A stretch of 64,000 nt of DNA from positions 1 through 64,000 of the forward strand of contig JHWZ01000011.1 in assembly GCA_000687695.1 (NCBI GenBank), in the 5' to 3' direction. The position numbers and the translations under genes are program-made. Of the stretch, positions 53,923-63,172 are shown one piece after another. How positions within the stretch are numbered: position 1 is the stretch's first letter; each line of letters starts with the position of its first letter. The notes beneath the pieces were generated by a model. That model was not told where the DNA came from. It saw only the letters and a program-made list of their open reading frames with translations, and ran no database searches. The stretch is from Lachnospiraceae bacterium P6B14. GTDB lineage: Bacteria > Bacillota > Clostridia > Lachnospirales > Lachnospiraceae.

Positions 53923-55173
53923 TTAAAACGCGTCGTAGGGTGAGATCTCACGATCTATAACCACAGGCGCCTGCTGATATTCATTTGGTATCGTGACACG
54001 ATATTTTCTCTGGAATACATATCTGTACACATCAGCAGCGAACAGGTCTTCCTCGTAGAGATGTCTGGCTTTCTCCGACAACCTCGGGAGGTCGGCAGCC
54101 AGTCGTGTTACGATATGAAGTGTATCGTCGTCCTCGTAAATACCGGGCTCGTCTATACCGGCTCCTCTGAGCTCGCGGAGCAGGTGACCTGCTTTGGTAT
54201 TGAGTCCGAGCAGATGCAGATACGGCATGGAGGTATCGGTCTCCGTGAGTCCCAGGCAGGACTGTAACAGACAACGCTTCAGTCTGCTCTCCGTAAATGC
54301 CTTTGTTTTTATTTTTGAAATAAGATCTGATGTACATGTAAAGCCGTCGAGTTCGTTTTTGATACGGCCGAATATATCGAGTGACAGATCCTTTGCCGAA
54401 TCGATGACTTGATGGTGATTTTTAAGGTCGCCTTCCTTTCTGATCATGTCTCTCAAAGAGTAGCAGATCAGATCCGAGAAGTCATCAAGCATAAGGTGAG
54501 GTGTGTTACTCGAGTGTATACCTGCCCTGATGGCGGTCGATGAGGGATAACGTTTCAGTGAAGGATTGGTCGCGTCGCGGTAATCCTGTCCCTCTCTTAA
54601 AAGTGTCATCGGGATCAGCGGGCTTTTCATTTTTAACAGGGCGAGACAGTACTCTATTCCGAGGATGTTATTCGGCATCGAGAAAAACGGCTCGTCGATA
54701 TCCGTATCACCGATGACGTTCATCAGTGCTCTCGCTCTGGCATCAGGATATGAAAGTCCCTCGCGCAGCCTCTCCTCGAGCATGGTCTGGAACTCGGTTC
54801 TTGATTTGTCCTCGCGGTCCAGAGTTTCTGCCACCTTCAAAAAGCTGTCGATGTCACCCTGCTCACTTCCGAAGCATACGTGCGTCACGAAGCCGAGCTC
54901 CGTGAGTGCTTTGATTCCACCGTAGGCAAAATCTCCGGCGGAAGAAAGAGAGTAGCGTACAGGCAGCTCGAATACGAGATCCGCGCCTCCCTCCAGGGCG
55001 TCCTGGGTACGGGAGTATTTGTCAAAAATAGCGGGCTCGCCTCTCTGAACAAAATCGCCGCTCAAGATAACTACCACGTAGTCAGCCTCGGCCATTTCCT
55101 TGGCGCGTCTTATCTGATACGCATGTCCCGAGTGAAAAGGATTGTACTCGGCTATGATACCGACAACATTCAT
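53923..55173 (-). CDS. tmcAL: tRNA(Met) cytidine acetate ligase TmcAL (YlbM family)
   Basis: 416 residues. MNVVGIIAEYNPFHSGHAYQI is the nucleotidyltransferase start with the HxGH motif; ADYVVVILSGDFVQRGEPAIF and DLVFELPVRYSLSSA confirm the family, which acetylates the wobble cytidine of elongator tRNA-Met using acetate and ATP. The start at 55173 gives the canonical N-terminus. Promoter just upstream. A consensus member with no oddities. Confidence 0.9.
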   Translation of the reverse strand: MNVVGIIAEYNPFHSGHAYQIRRAKEMAEADYVVVILSGDFVQRGEPAIFDKYSRTQDALEGGADLVFELPVRYSLSSAGDFAYGGIKALTELGFVTHVCFGSEQGDIDSFLKVAETLDREDKSRTEFQTMLEERLREGLSYPDARARALMNVIGDTDIDEPFFSMPNNILGIEYCLALLKMKSPLIPMTLLREGQDYRDATNPSLKRYPSSTAIRAGIHSSNTPHLMLDDFSDLICYSLRDMIRKEGDLKNHHQVIDSAKDLSLDIFGRIKNELDGFTCTSDLISKIKTKAFTESRLKRCLLQSCLGLTETDTSMPYLHLLGLNTKAGHLLRELRGAGIDEPGIYEDDDTLHIVTRLAADLPRLSEKARHLYEEDLFAADVYRYVFQRKYRVTIPNEYQQAPVVIDREISPYDAF

Positions 55174-55247
55174 GTTTTGCACCATTCCAATCCGGGACTA
55201 AAACGCATTTGCGTCCTTATCCCTATCTCCGATTAACAGCTTATCCT

Positions 55248-55276
55248 ATTATATACGATTTTTGTGTATATGTCAA
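55248..55276 (-). promoter_or_regulatory. promoter of tmcAL
   Basis: Minus strand TTGACA (55271-55276) and TATAAT (55248-55253), spacer 17, both perfect consensus. Confidence 0.75.
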
Positions 55277-55293
55277 AAAACTTGAAAAAAATC

Positions 55294-55322
55294 TTGCGGA
55301 TGAACCGGATAGGTGTTATGAT
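55294..55322 (+). promoter_or_regulatory. promoter of the PurF-like gene
   Basis: TTGCGG at 55294-55299 and TATGAT at 55317-55322, spacer 17. The leader is only about 30 bases, with no room for a purine riboswitch. Confidence 0.5.
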
Positions 55323-55359
55323 TAGTATGCTGCGAATCATATTTTGAATGGAGGAAGAA

Positions 55360-56778
55360 ATGGGCGGATTTTTCGGAGTAGTCGAAAAGAAGAGAAAGTC
55401 TGATTGTACCTTTGATCTGTTTTTCGGTACGGATTATCATTCGCATCTGGGAACCAGACGAGGTGGTATGGTCGTATACGGAGAGGACGGCTTTGACCGT
55501 GCGATCCACAACATAGAAAACGCACCGTTCCGTACAAAGTTTGACAAAGACATGCACGATATGAGCGGTTTCATGGGGATAGGATGTATCTCTGATTATG
55601 AGCCGCAGCCCTTGATCGTGAGATCTCATCACGGGACCTACGCGATCACCACAGTCAGCAAGATAAATAATGTTGACGAGCTGGTCGAAAAAATCTTTAA
55701 TAATACATCACTTCATTTTCTGGAGATGAGCGGCGGTGAGATAAATGCGACAGAGCTGGTAGCCGCTATCATCAATCAAAAAGAAAACATCATAGACGGA
55801 ATCAAATATGCACTTGACCTGATCGATGGATCACTGACACTTATGGTGATGACACCGAAGGGGATATTTGTCGGACGTGATAAGTACGGTCGTACACCTG
55901 CGTTCCTCGGTGAAAAAGAGGATGCATACTGTATCACGTTTGAGGATTTTGCTTACAGAAATCTCGGATACAGAGACCTGAAGATCATAGGTCCCGGTGA
56001 GATAGATGTTATCGAGCCTGACGGAGTGAGAACCCTGGTGGCTCCGGGCGAGGATATGAAGATCTGTACATTTTTGTGGGTGTACTACGGATATCCTTCA
56101 AGCTCATACGAGGGCATCAGCGTAGAGCAGATGAGATATCGCTGCGGCGCCTGCCTCGCAAAGAGAGATACGGTTAAGCCCGATATCGTAGCGGGAGTAC
56201 CTGATTCGGGTACAGCGCATGCAGTGGGATATTCGAATGAGTCCGGTATACCGTTCTCCAGACCGTTTATCAAATACACGCCGACTTGGCCGAGGTCATT
56301 TATGCCTACCATTCAGAGTAAGCGTGATCAGATAGCAAAGATGAAGCTCCTGCCGGTGCACGATCTGATCGAGGGCAAAAGCCTTCTTCTCATCGATGAT
56401 TCGATCGTTCGCGGTACACAGCTTCGTGAGACGACTGAGTTTCTGTATGAGAGTGGAGCAAAGGAGGTTCATATCAGACCGGCCTGCCCGCCTCTCGTAT
56501 ATGGATGTAAATATCTGAACTTCTCCAGATCGCGTTCGGAGATGGATCTGATCACCAGAAGAGTGATCGCAAAGCTCGAGGGAACGACAGATGTACCCGA
56601 TGAGGTACTCAGGGAGTACACGGATCCGAACTCCGAGAAATATGATCAGATGGTAGAGGAGATCAGAAAAGAGTTAAACTTCACCTCGCTCAGATACAAC
56701 AGACTTGATGATCTGCTTGAGTCGGTGGGGATACCGCCTGAGAAACTGTGTACGTATTGTTGGGATGGAAAAGAATAA
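55360..56778 (+). CDS. amidophosphoribosyltransferase-like protein lacking the N-terminal catalytic Cys
   Basis: 472 residues, homologous over its whole length to PurF (glutamine PRPP amidotransferase). The C-terminal phosphoribosyltransferase half keeps the PRPP loop SLLLIDDSIVRGTQLRET and VPDSGTAHAVGYSNES. The N-terminus is MGGFFGVVEKK; true PurF reads MCGIFG or a propeptide before CGI, where the exposed Cys is the glutaminase nucleophile. Here it is Gly. The residues around it (HSHLGTRRGGMVVYG, IGCISDYEPQPLIVRSHHGT) still follow the Ntn-amidotransferase fold. So the protein likely cannot use glutamine; ammonia or another role is possible. GGAGGAAG precedes the ATG at 55360. Stands alone, with terminator. 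Confidence 0.85.
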   Translation: MGGFFGVVEKKRKSDCTFDLFFGTDYHSHLGTRRGGMVVYGEDGFDRAIHNIENAPFRTKFDKDMHDMSGFMGIGCISDYEPQPLIVRSHHGTYAITTVSKINNVDELVEKIFNNTSLHFLEMSGGEINATELVAAIINQKENIIDGIKYALDLIDGSLTLMVMTPKGIFVGRDKYGRTPAFLGEKEDAYCITFEDFAYRNLGYRDLKIIGPGEIDVIEPDGVRTLVAPGEDMKICTFLWVYYGYPSSSYEGISVEQMRYRCGACLAKRDTVKPDIVAGVPDSGTAHAVGYSNESGIPFSRPFIKYTPTWPRSFMPTIQSKRDQIAKMKLLPVHDLIEGKSLLLIDDSIVRGTQLRETTEFLYESGAKEVHIRPACPPLVYGCKYLNFSRSRSEMDLITRRVIAKLEGTTDVPDEVLREYTDPNSEKYDQMVEEIRKELNFTSLRYNRLDDLLESVGIPPEKLCTYCWDGKE

Positions 56779-56806
56779 AAATGAGCCCTACGGGGCTCAT
56801 TTTTGT
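56777..56806 (+). terminator. bidirectional terminator of the PurF-like and CapA genes
   Basis: AAAATGAGCCC with GGGCTCATTTT around a TACG loop, flanked by A and T runs on both sides, so it works for both converging transcripts. Confidence 0.85.
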
Positions 56807-56816
56807 TTACCTTTTT

Positions 56817-58100
56817 TTACTTGGATCGCTTCTTCGGCAGATCCAGATATTTGTTTTTCACGTTATCCTTCAGCACGTCGAATATGTAGTCGTAGTTAAA
56901 CTGCGAGCCACCGAGGTTCTTTACCCCGTGGGTGTCGGCCTGTTTCTTTTTGTAATCCTTCAGCCAGTATACGCGTATATCCTGATAACTGCCCCTGTAA
57001 TCCGTGACGGTCGGGATCAGCTTCGGCTCGACGATGGATACCGTACGCGTGTCATTCAGCATATCCTCCTCGCATCTGAAGGTCAGAGAAAGCACGGTTC
57101 CTATGAGGTTGTCTGCCTTTGACTGTCCTGAGATGAAATTGCCCAGGGAGTAGACACAGAAGGCTTTTCTGTCGCCGGATTTGACCCATTCGGCAGTCTG
57201 GACTACGTGAGGATGAGTTCCGATGATGAGATCGGCTCCCCATTTGGTAAGGTTTTTGGCCATGGAGCGCTGTGACTCCGTTACATAGTGTCTGTCCTCG
57301 TCGCCCCAGTGGCAGCTGACGATGATGACATCTGCTTTCTTTCTGGCGAGTTTTATCTGTTTCTTTATAGTGTCAGTCTGGTTAAGGTAAATAACACGAT
57401 ATTTCGAGCTGTCCGAGACTGACAGTCCGTTCGTTCCGTAGGTATAGGATAAAAATGCGAACTTTACATCATTAACGGTTTTTATAGAAATCTTCTTATA
57501 ACTATCATTTTTCACTCCTGTGATTCCGGAGGTAACCACGTCCTCAGGCATGGATTTCCAGAACTTTACGGTCTCGGTCAGGCCCTCCTCCTTTTGGTCG
57601 TAAGAGTGGTTGTTCGACAACGAGAACACTCTGAAGTTATAATCGTAAAGATTTCTCGCTATGTCGCCCGGAGTCGAGAATCTCGGGAACGTGCTCGGTT
57701 TAATGGTATCCGTCACCAGGGTCTCCTGGTTGATCCAGTTCAAATCCGTATTCATGAAAAAGTCTTTGACTTTATCGTAGCAGAAACTGAAGTCGTATTT
57801 TCCTTCCTTTCCGCGAGCCTTCGCCTGATTGTAAAGATAGGAGTTGATCAGGTTGTCTCCACACGCGGCGAAGGTTATATCCGTGATATCGGGATCCTCA
57901 TTGGAATCCTCGGTAGTCGGGGAAGGATTTACCGCGGGACCGCTTACGGCGGGGCCGGTAACAACGGGAGTGTCAGCAGCGACAGGCGGTGCCGGGGGCT
58001 CCACGTTTTCGGTCATTTTATGGACCGCGAGCAGGTATCCTCCATATGCCATGGCGGCACATCCGAGCAAAACCAACATCACGTGCAGGAACTTTTTCAT
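56817..58100 (-). CDS. CapA/PgsA-type poly-gamma-glutamate synthesis or metallophosphatase protein
   Basis: 427 residues. One N-terminal span (about 5-27) then a Pro-rich linker (APPVAADTPVVTGPAVSGPA), so the body lies outside. The PGA_cap domain (about 75-380) has DITFAACGDNLI, FSLSNNHSYDQKEEG, VIVSCHWGDE, IGTHPHVVQTAEW and YSLGNFISGQ, a calcineurin-like set of metal ligands. Members take part in capsule poly-glutamate export or act as phosphatases. No capBC genes are nearby, so capsule synthesis is not proved. AAGGAGA precedes the start. Confidence 0.82.
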   Translation of the reverse strand: MKKFLHVMLVLLGCAAMAYGGYLLAVHKMTENVEPPAPPVAADTPVVTGPAVSGPAVNPSPTTEDSNEDPDITDITFAACGDNLINSYLYNQAKARGKEGKYDFSFCYDKVKDFFMNTDLNWINQETLVTDTIKPSTFPRFSTPGDIARNLYDYNFRVFSLSNNHSYDQKEEGLTETVKFWKSMPEDVVTSGITGVKNDSYKKISIKTVNDVKFAFLSYTYGTNGLSVSDSSKYRVIYLNQTDTIKKQIKLARKKADVIIVSCHWGDEDRHYVTESQRSMAKNLTKWGADLIIGTHPHVVQTAEWVKSGDRKAFCVYSLGNFISGQSKADNLIGTVLSLTFRCEEDMLNDTRTVSIVEPKLIPTVTDYRGSYQDIRVYWLKDYKKKQADTHGVKNLGGSQFNYDYIFDVLKDNVKNKYLDLPKKRSK

Positions 58101-58137
58101 ATCAATATGCTCTCCTTGTAAGCTTCAATATGCTCCT

Positions 58138-58166
58138 ATCATATCACAGAATTACGTATCTTTCAA
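58138..58166 (-). promoter_or_regulatory. promoter of the CapA-like gene
   Basis: Minus strand TTGAAA (58161-58166) and TATGAT (58138-58143), spacer 17. Confidence 0.55.
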
Positions 58167-58173
58167 CTTATCC

Positions 58174-58202
58174 TTGTATTTTTTGCGAAAATGATGTATA
58201 TT
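58174..58202 (+). promoter_or_regulatory. promoter of ilvE
   Basis: TTGTAT at 58174-58179 and TATATT at 58197-58202, spacer 17. No T-box or attenuator fits in the short leader. Confidence 0.5.
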
Positions 58203-58248
58203 ATAGGTAATTGTTTTTCTAAATCTAAAAAAGAAAGAAGGAATCACT

Positions 58249-59280
58249 ATGGAGAAGCAGAATATCGATTGGCACAATATCGGATTTGGATACCAGAAGA
58301 CCAGAGCCCGTTACGTGTCAAACTTCAAGGATGGCAAGTGGGATGAAGGTATGATGACTGAGGATGACACGGTCACGATGAGTGAGTGTGCCGGAGTCCT
58401 TCAGTATTCCCAGAGTTGCTTCGAGGGTTTGAAGGCGTATACAACGGAGGACGGACGTATCGTCACATTCCGTCCTGATCTGAATGCCGAGCGTATGATC
58501 GATACGACAAAAAGACTCGAGATGCCGCCTTTCCCGGCAGACAGATTTATCGACGCGGTGAACAAGGTCGTCGCTGCCAACGCTGACTACGTACCGCCGT
58601 ACGGTTCAGGTGCGACTCTTTACTTACGTCCATATATGTACGCGAGTGGTCCGGTTATCGGAGTTAAGCCTTCAGACGAGTATCAGTTCCGTCTGTTTTG
58701 TACTCCGGTTGGTCCGTATTTCAAGGGTGGCGCGAAGCCGATCACTATCCGCGTGAGTGATTTTGACCGTGCGGCACCGCATGGAACAGGACATATAAAG
58801 GCAGGTCTTAACTATGCCATGAGCCTGCATGCTATCGTAGATGCCCATGAAAAGGGCTTCGATGAGAATATGTATCTCGACGCAGCTACACGTACGAATG
58901 TTGAGGAGACAGGTGGAGCGAACTTCCTTTTCGTTACAAAGGACAACACAGTCGTAACACCGAAGTCTGACAGTATCCTGCCGTCTATCACCAGACGTTC
59001 ACTTATGTATGTTGCTGAAAAATATTTAGGACTCAAGGCTGAGACCCGCGTGGTTCCTTTCGAAGAGGTAAAGGAGTTCGCCGAGTGCGGTCTCTGCGGA
59101 ACCGCAGCCGTTATCTCCCCTGTCGGAAAGATAAATGATCACGGCAAGGAGATCTGCTTCCCGAGTGGTATGGAGGAGATGGGTCCGATCACAAAGAAGC
59201 TTTATGAAACACTCACAGGCATCCAGATGGGACATATCGAGGCACCTGAGGGATGGATTCACGAGATACCATTGGACTGA
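58249..59280 (+). CDS. ilvE: branched-chain amino acid aminotransferase
   Basis: 343 residues, class IV PLP enzyme; last step of Ile, Leu and Val synthesis, or first of breakdown. The PLP lysine is in GTGHIKAGLNYAMSL; YSQSCFEGLKAYTTEDG, YLRPYMYASGP and NVEETGGANFLFV are family signatures. Length matches the long bacterial type. AGAAGGAATC precedes the ATG. The sensor kinase follows 19 bases on. Confidence 0.95.
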   Translation: MEKQNIDWHNIGFGYQKTRARYVSNFKDGKWDEGMMTEDDTVTMSECAGVLQYSQSCFEGLKAYTTEDGRIVTFRPDLNAERMIDTTKRLEMPPFPADRFIDAVNKVVAANADYVPPYGSGATLYLRPYMYASGPVIGVKPSDEYQFRLFCTPVGPYFKGGAKPITIRVSDFDRAAPHGTGHIKAGLNYAMSLHAIVDAHEKGFDENMYLDAATRTNVEETGGANFLFVTKDNTVVTPKSDSILPSITRRSLMYVAEKYLGLKAETRVVPFEEVKEFAECGLCGTAAVISPVGKINDHGKEICFPSGMEEMGPITKKLYETLTGIQMGHIEAPEGWIHEIPLD

Positions 59281-59299
59281 GCCGAAATAAGGACGGACG

Positions 59300-61708
59300 A
59301 TGACGGAAACGAGAGATAATACCGAGAATAAAAAGAGATTCAGACCGAAGCTGCTTTTGGTCAAGATTGCACTGGCAGTGTTTATGCTGACCGGTCTGAT
59401 TGTTGTGTGCGTAGCGGAGATTGCTCTCCCGAAGGATACCGACACCACGGGCTACAGCTGTGAGGAGTTTACCCCACAGTGGAGTCAGGTTCTTGAGGAC
59501 GGAGAAAGGGTTCCCGTTGAGATCCCCGGAAAGCTTGAGGGTGAAAAAGGAGAGACCTTTGTTATAGAGACAAAGGTTCCTGAAAAGCTGGCAAAGGCCG
59601 GTTATCTGTGCGTCAAGTCGTCACGTCAGGATGTAAAGATCTATGTCGGCGACGAGCTCAGAGCATCGTACTCGAGCGAGAACAAAAGACTTTTCGGTAA
59701 ATCGAGTACATCGTATTATGTATTCGCGAAGTTCGCCGTGCAGGATGAAGGCAAGACCCTCACTATCAAATACACGACGGATTCCGCTTATTCCGGCATT
59801 ATCAAAAACATGTACTACGGAAGCCAGGCGGGCATATGGATCAAGCTGTTTTCGATGTTTGGCCTGGAGCTTTGTCTGGGAGTACTTTTGGTACTGTTTG
59901 CCATCATATGTGTAATACTCGGTATAGTTATCCGTATCGCATACAAGGAAAGCGGGAAAAACGGTGACCTTATCTATCTCGGGTGGGGAGAGCTCCTCGC
60001 CGGAATATGGGTGCTTTCCCAGTCGCCGTTCAGACAGATAATCTGGAGAAATGTCTCCGTGTTCGGTGATCTGTCATTCTATGCGCTGATGCTGCTTCCG
60101 TTACCGTTCCTCATTTATATGAATGAAGTGCAGGAGGAGCGTTATCGTCTTTTCTACCGTATAGCATCGGGTTTGTCGGTGGCGACCACGGTTATATGCT
60201 GTACGCTTCAGGTGTTTAACATAGTAGACATGCATGAGTCATTGATCTATGTATTTGCTGTGCTTCTGCTGTGCTGTGTACTTTTCGCTGTCACCACGTT
60301 ACTGGATATCAAAAATAAACGGATCGATTCGTATATCCATGTGGCCATAGGACTGATCGGATTGGTCGTAGGCGGAACTGCACAGGCTGTTATCTATCTG
60401 CTCAGACCGATCAGGTTCGGAGCGACATCCTTGTGCTTGGGATTTTTGTTTATGCTGAGTATGGCGGTCATCAGACTCGTCAAGGTTGCCGCGATAACTG
60501 AAAACGAACGTCTGGAAGCGATCCAGGCGAATAAACTCCAGGAAGAGTTCCTGGCGAATATGTCACACGAGATCCGTACTCCGCTAAATGCCATCATAGG
60601 ACTGAACGAGATGGTTTTGAAGGAGTCGGGCGAGGAGTCGATAAAGTCCTATGCATCCGATATCAAGGGAGCGAGTAAGACTCTTCTCGGTTTGATCAAT
60701 GATATTCTTGATTTCTCAAAGATTGAGTCCGGAAAGGTAGATCTGCAGCCGGTGAAATACTGGACGACATTTTTGCTGACGGACAGCTACAACCTTATCT
60801 TAAAGCGTGCCGAGGAGCGCAATGTAGAACTGAAGGTCGAGGCGGACCCTGCATGTCCTGAGCAGCTTTTCGGTGATGAGACGCGTATCAGACAGATCAT
60901 AACAAATCTTTTGACTAACTCGGTCAAATATACAAATGAGGGTTCTATAACGATCAGACTTCATTGGAGAAAAACGAGTATTGAGACCGCGATGATCCGC
61001 ATTTCGGTTGCGGATACCGGTATAGGAATAAAGCCTGAGGATCAGGAAAAGCTGTTCCATTCATTCCAGCGCGTGGATGAAAAACGCAATAGAAATGTCG
61101 AGGGAACAGGACTTGGCCTGGTCATCTCCAAACAGCTTGTCGAGCTGATGGGTGGACGTATCTGGGTAAAGAGCGTGTACGGAGAGGGCTCGGAGTTCTT
61201 TTTCGAGATTCCTCAGAAGATCGTATCCGAAAAGGGAATGGGAGAGTTTTCACCGCATGCCGCGGGCTCGGATGATGTGATACTTCACTCCGCGACCAAC
61301 TTCACCGCGCCTGACGCGAGGATCCTGGTGGTCGATGATGTGGAGACAAACCTAAAGGTGATCAAGAATCTTCTCAAGGATACCGAGATCCATATCGAGA
61401 CTGCGACAGGCGGTCAGGAATGTCTGGATATGACGAAGAATACAGGTTACGACCTGGTATTCTTGGATCATCGTATGCCGGAGATGGATGGTATCGAGAC
61501 ACTGCATCATATGCGTGAGAGAAAGGATGATCCGAATGAAGAAACGCCTGTTATCATGCTGACTGCAAATGTGGTCGCAGGCGCAAAGGAAAACTACCTG
61601 AGAGAAGGTTTCACGGATTATCTGACCAAGCCGATCAGGCAGTCGGATCTGAAGCAGATGTTGATGGATTATCTGCCGCTGCATAAGGTGCATAAAGAGG
61701 ACGCGTGA
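59300..61708 (+). CDS. hybrid sensor histidine kinase with receiver domain
   Basis: 802 residues. Layout: span (about 18-42), an outside beta-sandwich-like sensor (about 45-175), seven or so spans (about 180-400; the 7TMR-DISM-like layout), HisKA with H423 in ANMSHEIRTPLNAIIG, HATPase (NLLTNSVKYTNEG, DTGIGIKPEDQEKLF, GTGLGLVISKQL), and a C-terminal receiver with D723 in LVFLDHRMPEMDG. No HPt domain or output regulator is adjacent, so the phosphate target is unknown. Gene is 19 bases after ilvE and may be cotranscribed. Confidence 0.88.
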   Translation: MTETRDNTENKKRFRPKLLLVKIALAVFMLTGLIVVCVAEIALPKDTDTTGYSCEEFTPQWSQVLEDGERVPVEIPGKLEGEKGETFVIETKVPEKLAKAGYLCVKSSRQDVKIYVGDELRASYSSENKRLFGKSSTSYYVFAKFAVQDEGKTLTIKYTTDSAYSGIIKNMYYGSQAGIWIKLFSMFGLELCLGVLLVLFAIICVILGIVIRIAYKESGKNGDLIYLGWGELLAGIWVLSQSPFRQIIWRNVSVFGDLSFYALMLLPLPFLIYMNEVQEERYRLFYRIASGLSVATTVICCTLQVFNIVDMHESLIYVFAVLLLCCVLFAVTTLLDIKNKRIDSYIHVAIGLIGLVVGGTAQAVIYLLRPIRFGATSLCLGFLFMLSMAVIRLVKVAAITENERLEAIQANKLQEEFLANMSHEIRTPLNAIIGLNEMVLKESGEESIKSYASDIKGASKTLLGLINDILDFSKIESGKVDLQPVKYWTTFLLTDSYNLILKRAEERNVELKVEADPACPEQLFGDETRIRQIITNLLTNSVKYTNEGSITIRLHWRKTSIETAMIRISVADTGIGIKPEDQEKLFHSFQRVDEKRNRNVEGTGLGLVISKQLVELMGGRIWVKSVYGEGSEFFFEIPQKIVSEKGMGEFSPHAAGSDDVILHSATNFTAPDARILVVDDVETNLKVIKNLLKDTEIHIETATGGQECLDMTKNTGYDLVFLDHRMPEMDGIETLHHMRERKDDPNEETPVIMLTANVVAGAKENYLREGFTDYLTKPIRQSDLKQMLMDYLPLHKVHKEDA

Positions 61709-61776
61709 AGCACCTAAAGACGACTCGAATCCTTTCAGGATTCTCGTGATCTTTAGGTTCTACAGTACAAAAAACT

Positions 61777-61818
61777 AAGGCTCAACGGATGTAAACATCC
61801 GTGAGCCTTTTCTTTTTG
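61777..61818 (+). terminator. bidirectional terminator between the kinase and rpsR
   Basis: AAGGCTCA-a-CGGATG with CATCCGTGAGCCTT, followed by TTTTCTTTTTG; the opposite side has a T-run on the minus strand (TAGTTTTTTG). Confidence 0.8.
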
Positions 61819-61836
61819 TTCTGCTTCACGCTTTAT

Positions 61837-62100
61837 TCAGTCAATTACGTACGGCATCAGTGCCACATGACGAGCACGTTTCACTGCTGAAGTAAGCGCT
61901 CTCTGATGCTTTGCACATGTGCCTGTGACACGGCGAGGAAGGATCTTGCCTCTCTCTGAGAGGAATCTCTTCAGTTTTGCTGTGTCTTTGTAATCTACAT
62001 ACTTAAACTCTTTGTCTGCGCAGAATGCACAAACCTTTTTTCTTCTACGAGGTGCGCGACGACGATTGTCTGCGCCACCCTTCTCTTTCTGAAATGCCAT
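61837..62100 (-). CDS. rpsR: 30S ribosomal protein S18, zinc-type
   Basis: 87 residues. [19 protein letters not shown] and [22 protein letters not shown]; the Cys-x2-Cys plus Cys-x2-His set is the zinc-binding (C+) form of S18. Start at 62100 after GGGAGGT. Third gene of the rpsF-ssb-rpsR operon. Confidence 0.96.
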   Translation of the reverse strand: MAFQKEKGGADNRRRAPRRRKKVCAFCADKEFKYVDYKDTAKLKRFLSERGKILPRRVTGTCAKHQRALTSAVKRARHVALMPYVID

Positions 62101-62117
62101 AGTCAAAACCTCCCGGT

Positions 62118-62585
62118 TCAGTCATTGTTGAAAAACGGGATGTCGCCCTTGACGGTGCTGTCAATCTGAACGAAGTCATCATTGTCAGCATTATCCGGAC
62201 TTGGCGGTGCCGGCATCGGATTGTCGCCTGAACCGCTCGGAGCGGTGTAGGAACCGGAAGCATCCTGCGATTTGCGCTCTGCAAACTCGATGTCCTCAGC
62301 GATAATACGTACGCTGTAAACCTTCTCCCCGTTTTTGTTGGTATAGTTATCGTTCTCAACACGACCTGAAAGCAGCATCCGTGATCCCTTGTGGAAGTAT
62401 TTCTCCACAAACTCTGCTGTCTTACCGAAAGCCGTGCAGTTGAAAAAATCTGTGTTATCTTCACCGTCTCTTGCAAAACGACGGTTTACTGCGATCGAAA
62501 AACGTGCAATCGCAAGGTTTGAACTCTGAGAATAGCTTATCTCAGGGTCGCGGGTAAGATTACCCATCAGGATTACTTTATTCAT
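62118..62585 (-). CDS. ssb: single-stranded DNA-binding protein
   Basis: 155 residues. [16 protein letters not shown] and [21 protein letters not shown] are the OB-fold marks; a Gly/Pro/Ser linker leads to the acidic tip. The tip reads GDIPFFNND, so the usual terminal DIPF is followed by four extra residues. AAGGAGGC precedes the ATG at 62585. Confidence 0.95.
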   Translation of the reverse strand: MNKVILMGNLTRDPEISYSQSSNLAIARFSIAVNRRFARDGEDNTDFFNCTAFGKTAEFVEKYFHKGSRMLLSGRVENDNYTNKNGEKVYSVRIIAEDIEFAERKSQDASGSYTAPSGSGDNPMPAPPSPDNADNDDFVQIDSTVKGDIPFFNND

Positions 62586-62654
62586 GGTAAGCCTCCTTTT
62601 CAATTGATGTTACGCTCCGATGTCAGTACACGGAAACGTCTCACTACGGACGGC

Positions 62655-62945
62655 TTAGTCCTCTTCTGCTTTGACAACCAGGTATCTCAGCACGTTGTCC
62701 ATAATGCGAAGTCTCTGCTCGAGCTGAGCCGGAATATCGGTCTCTGCGTCGAACTGGATGAAGTAATAGAATCCCTCGTTCATCTTCTGGATCTCATACG
62801 CAAGCTGCTTTTTGCCCCACTCATCGACGTTTGTGATCTGTCCGCCGACTGAAGTGATAGCCTCTTTGGCCTTCTCGACCGTAGCTTCACGCACTTCATC
62901 TTCAACTTTAGCACTAACAACCAGAGCTAATTCGTACTTTTTCAT
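62655..62945 (-). CDS. rpsF: 30S ribosomal protein S6
   Basis: 96 residues. MKKYELALVVSAKVEDEVRE, WGKKQLAYEIQKMNEGFYYF and DNVLRYLVVKAEED are the S6 signature. First gene of the operon with ssb and rpsR. AAAGGAGGTGC precedes the ATG at 62945. Confidence 0.96.
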   Translation of the reverse strand: MKKYELALVVSAKVEDEVREATVEKAKEAITSVGGQITNVDEWGKKQLAYEIQKMNEGFYYFIQFDAETDIPAQLEQRLRIMDNVLRYLVVKAEED

Positions 62946-63019
62946 AGCTGTTCGCACCTCCTTTTGGTCTCTGGCCCTCCATCATAGTGAAGAGCAAGGA
63001 AATTACATCACGGAAGCCT

Positions 63020-63048
63020 ATTTTAGCATGTATCCGGGAAGCTGTCAA
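63020..63048 (-). promoter_or_regulatory. promoter of rpsF-ssb-rpsR
   Basis: Minus strand TTGACA (63043-63048) and TAAAAT (63020-63025), spacer 17. Confidence 0.7.
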
Positions 63049-63101
63049 CATTTTTTTTCGGGGGTACGCTTTCGCCGGTTCCGAACGCATCTTAATTATA
63101 C

Positions 63102-63130
63102 TTGAATGTTATATGTATTTATGGTACAAT
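63102..63130 (+). promoter_or_regulatory. promoter of pfkA
   Basis: TTGAAT at 63102-63107 and TACAAT at 63125-63130, spacer 17. AATAGGAGGCAGG follows near 63157. Confidence 0.55.
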
Positions 63131-63172
63131 TATTCTTAGCTATGGGCTTAGCAACGAATAGGAGGCAGGATT

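Noticed and set aside
55323-55359. Purine or PRPP riboswitch ahead of the PurF-like gene
   Set aside because: The leader from the predicted promoter is only about 30 bases, far too short for an aptamer.
58203-58248. T-box leader for ilvE
   Set aside because: The leader is about 40 bases and lacks the T-box and a terminator.
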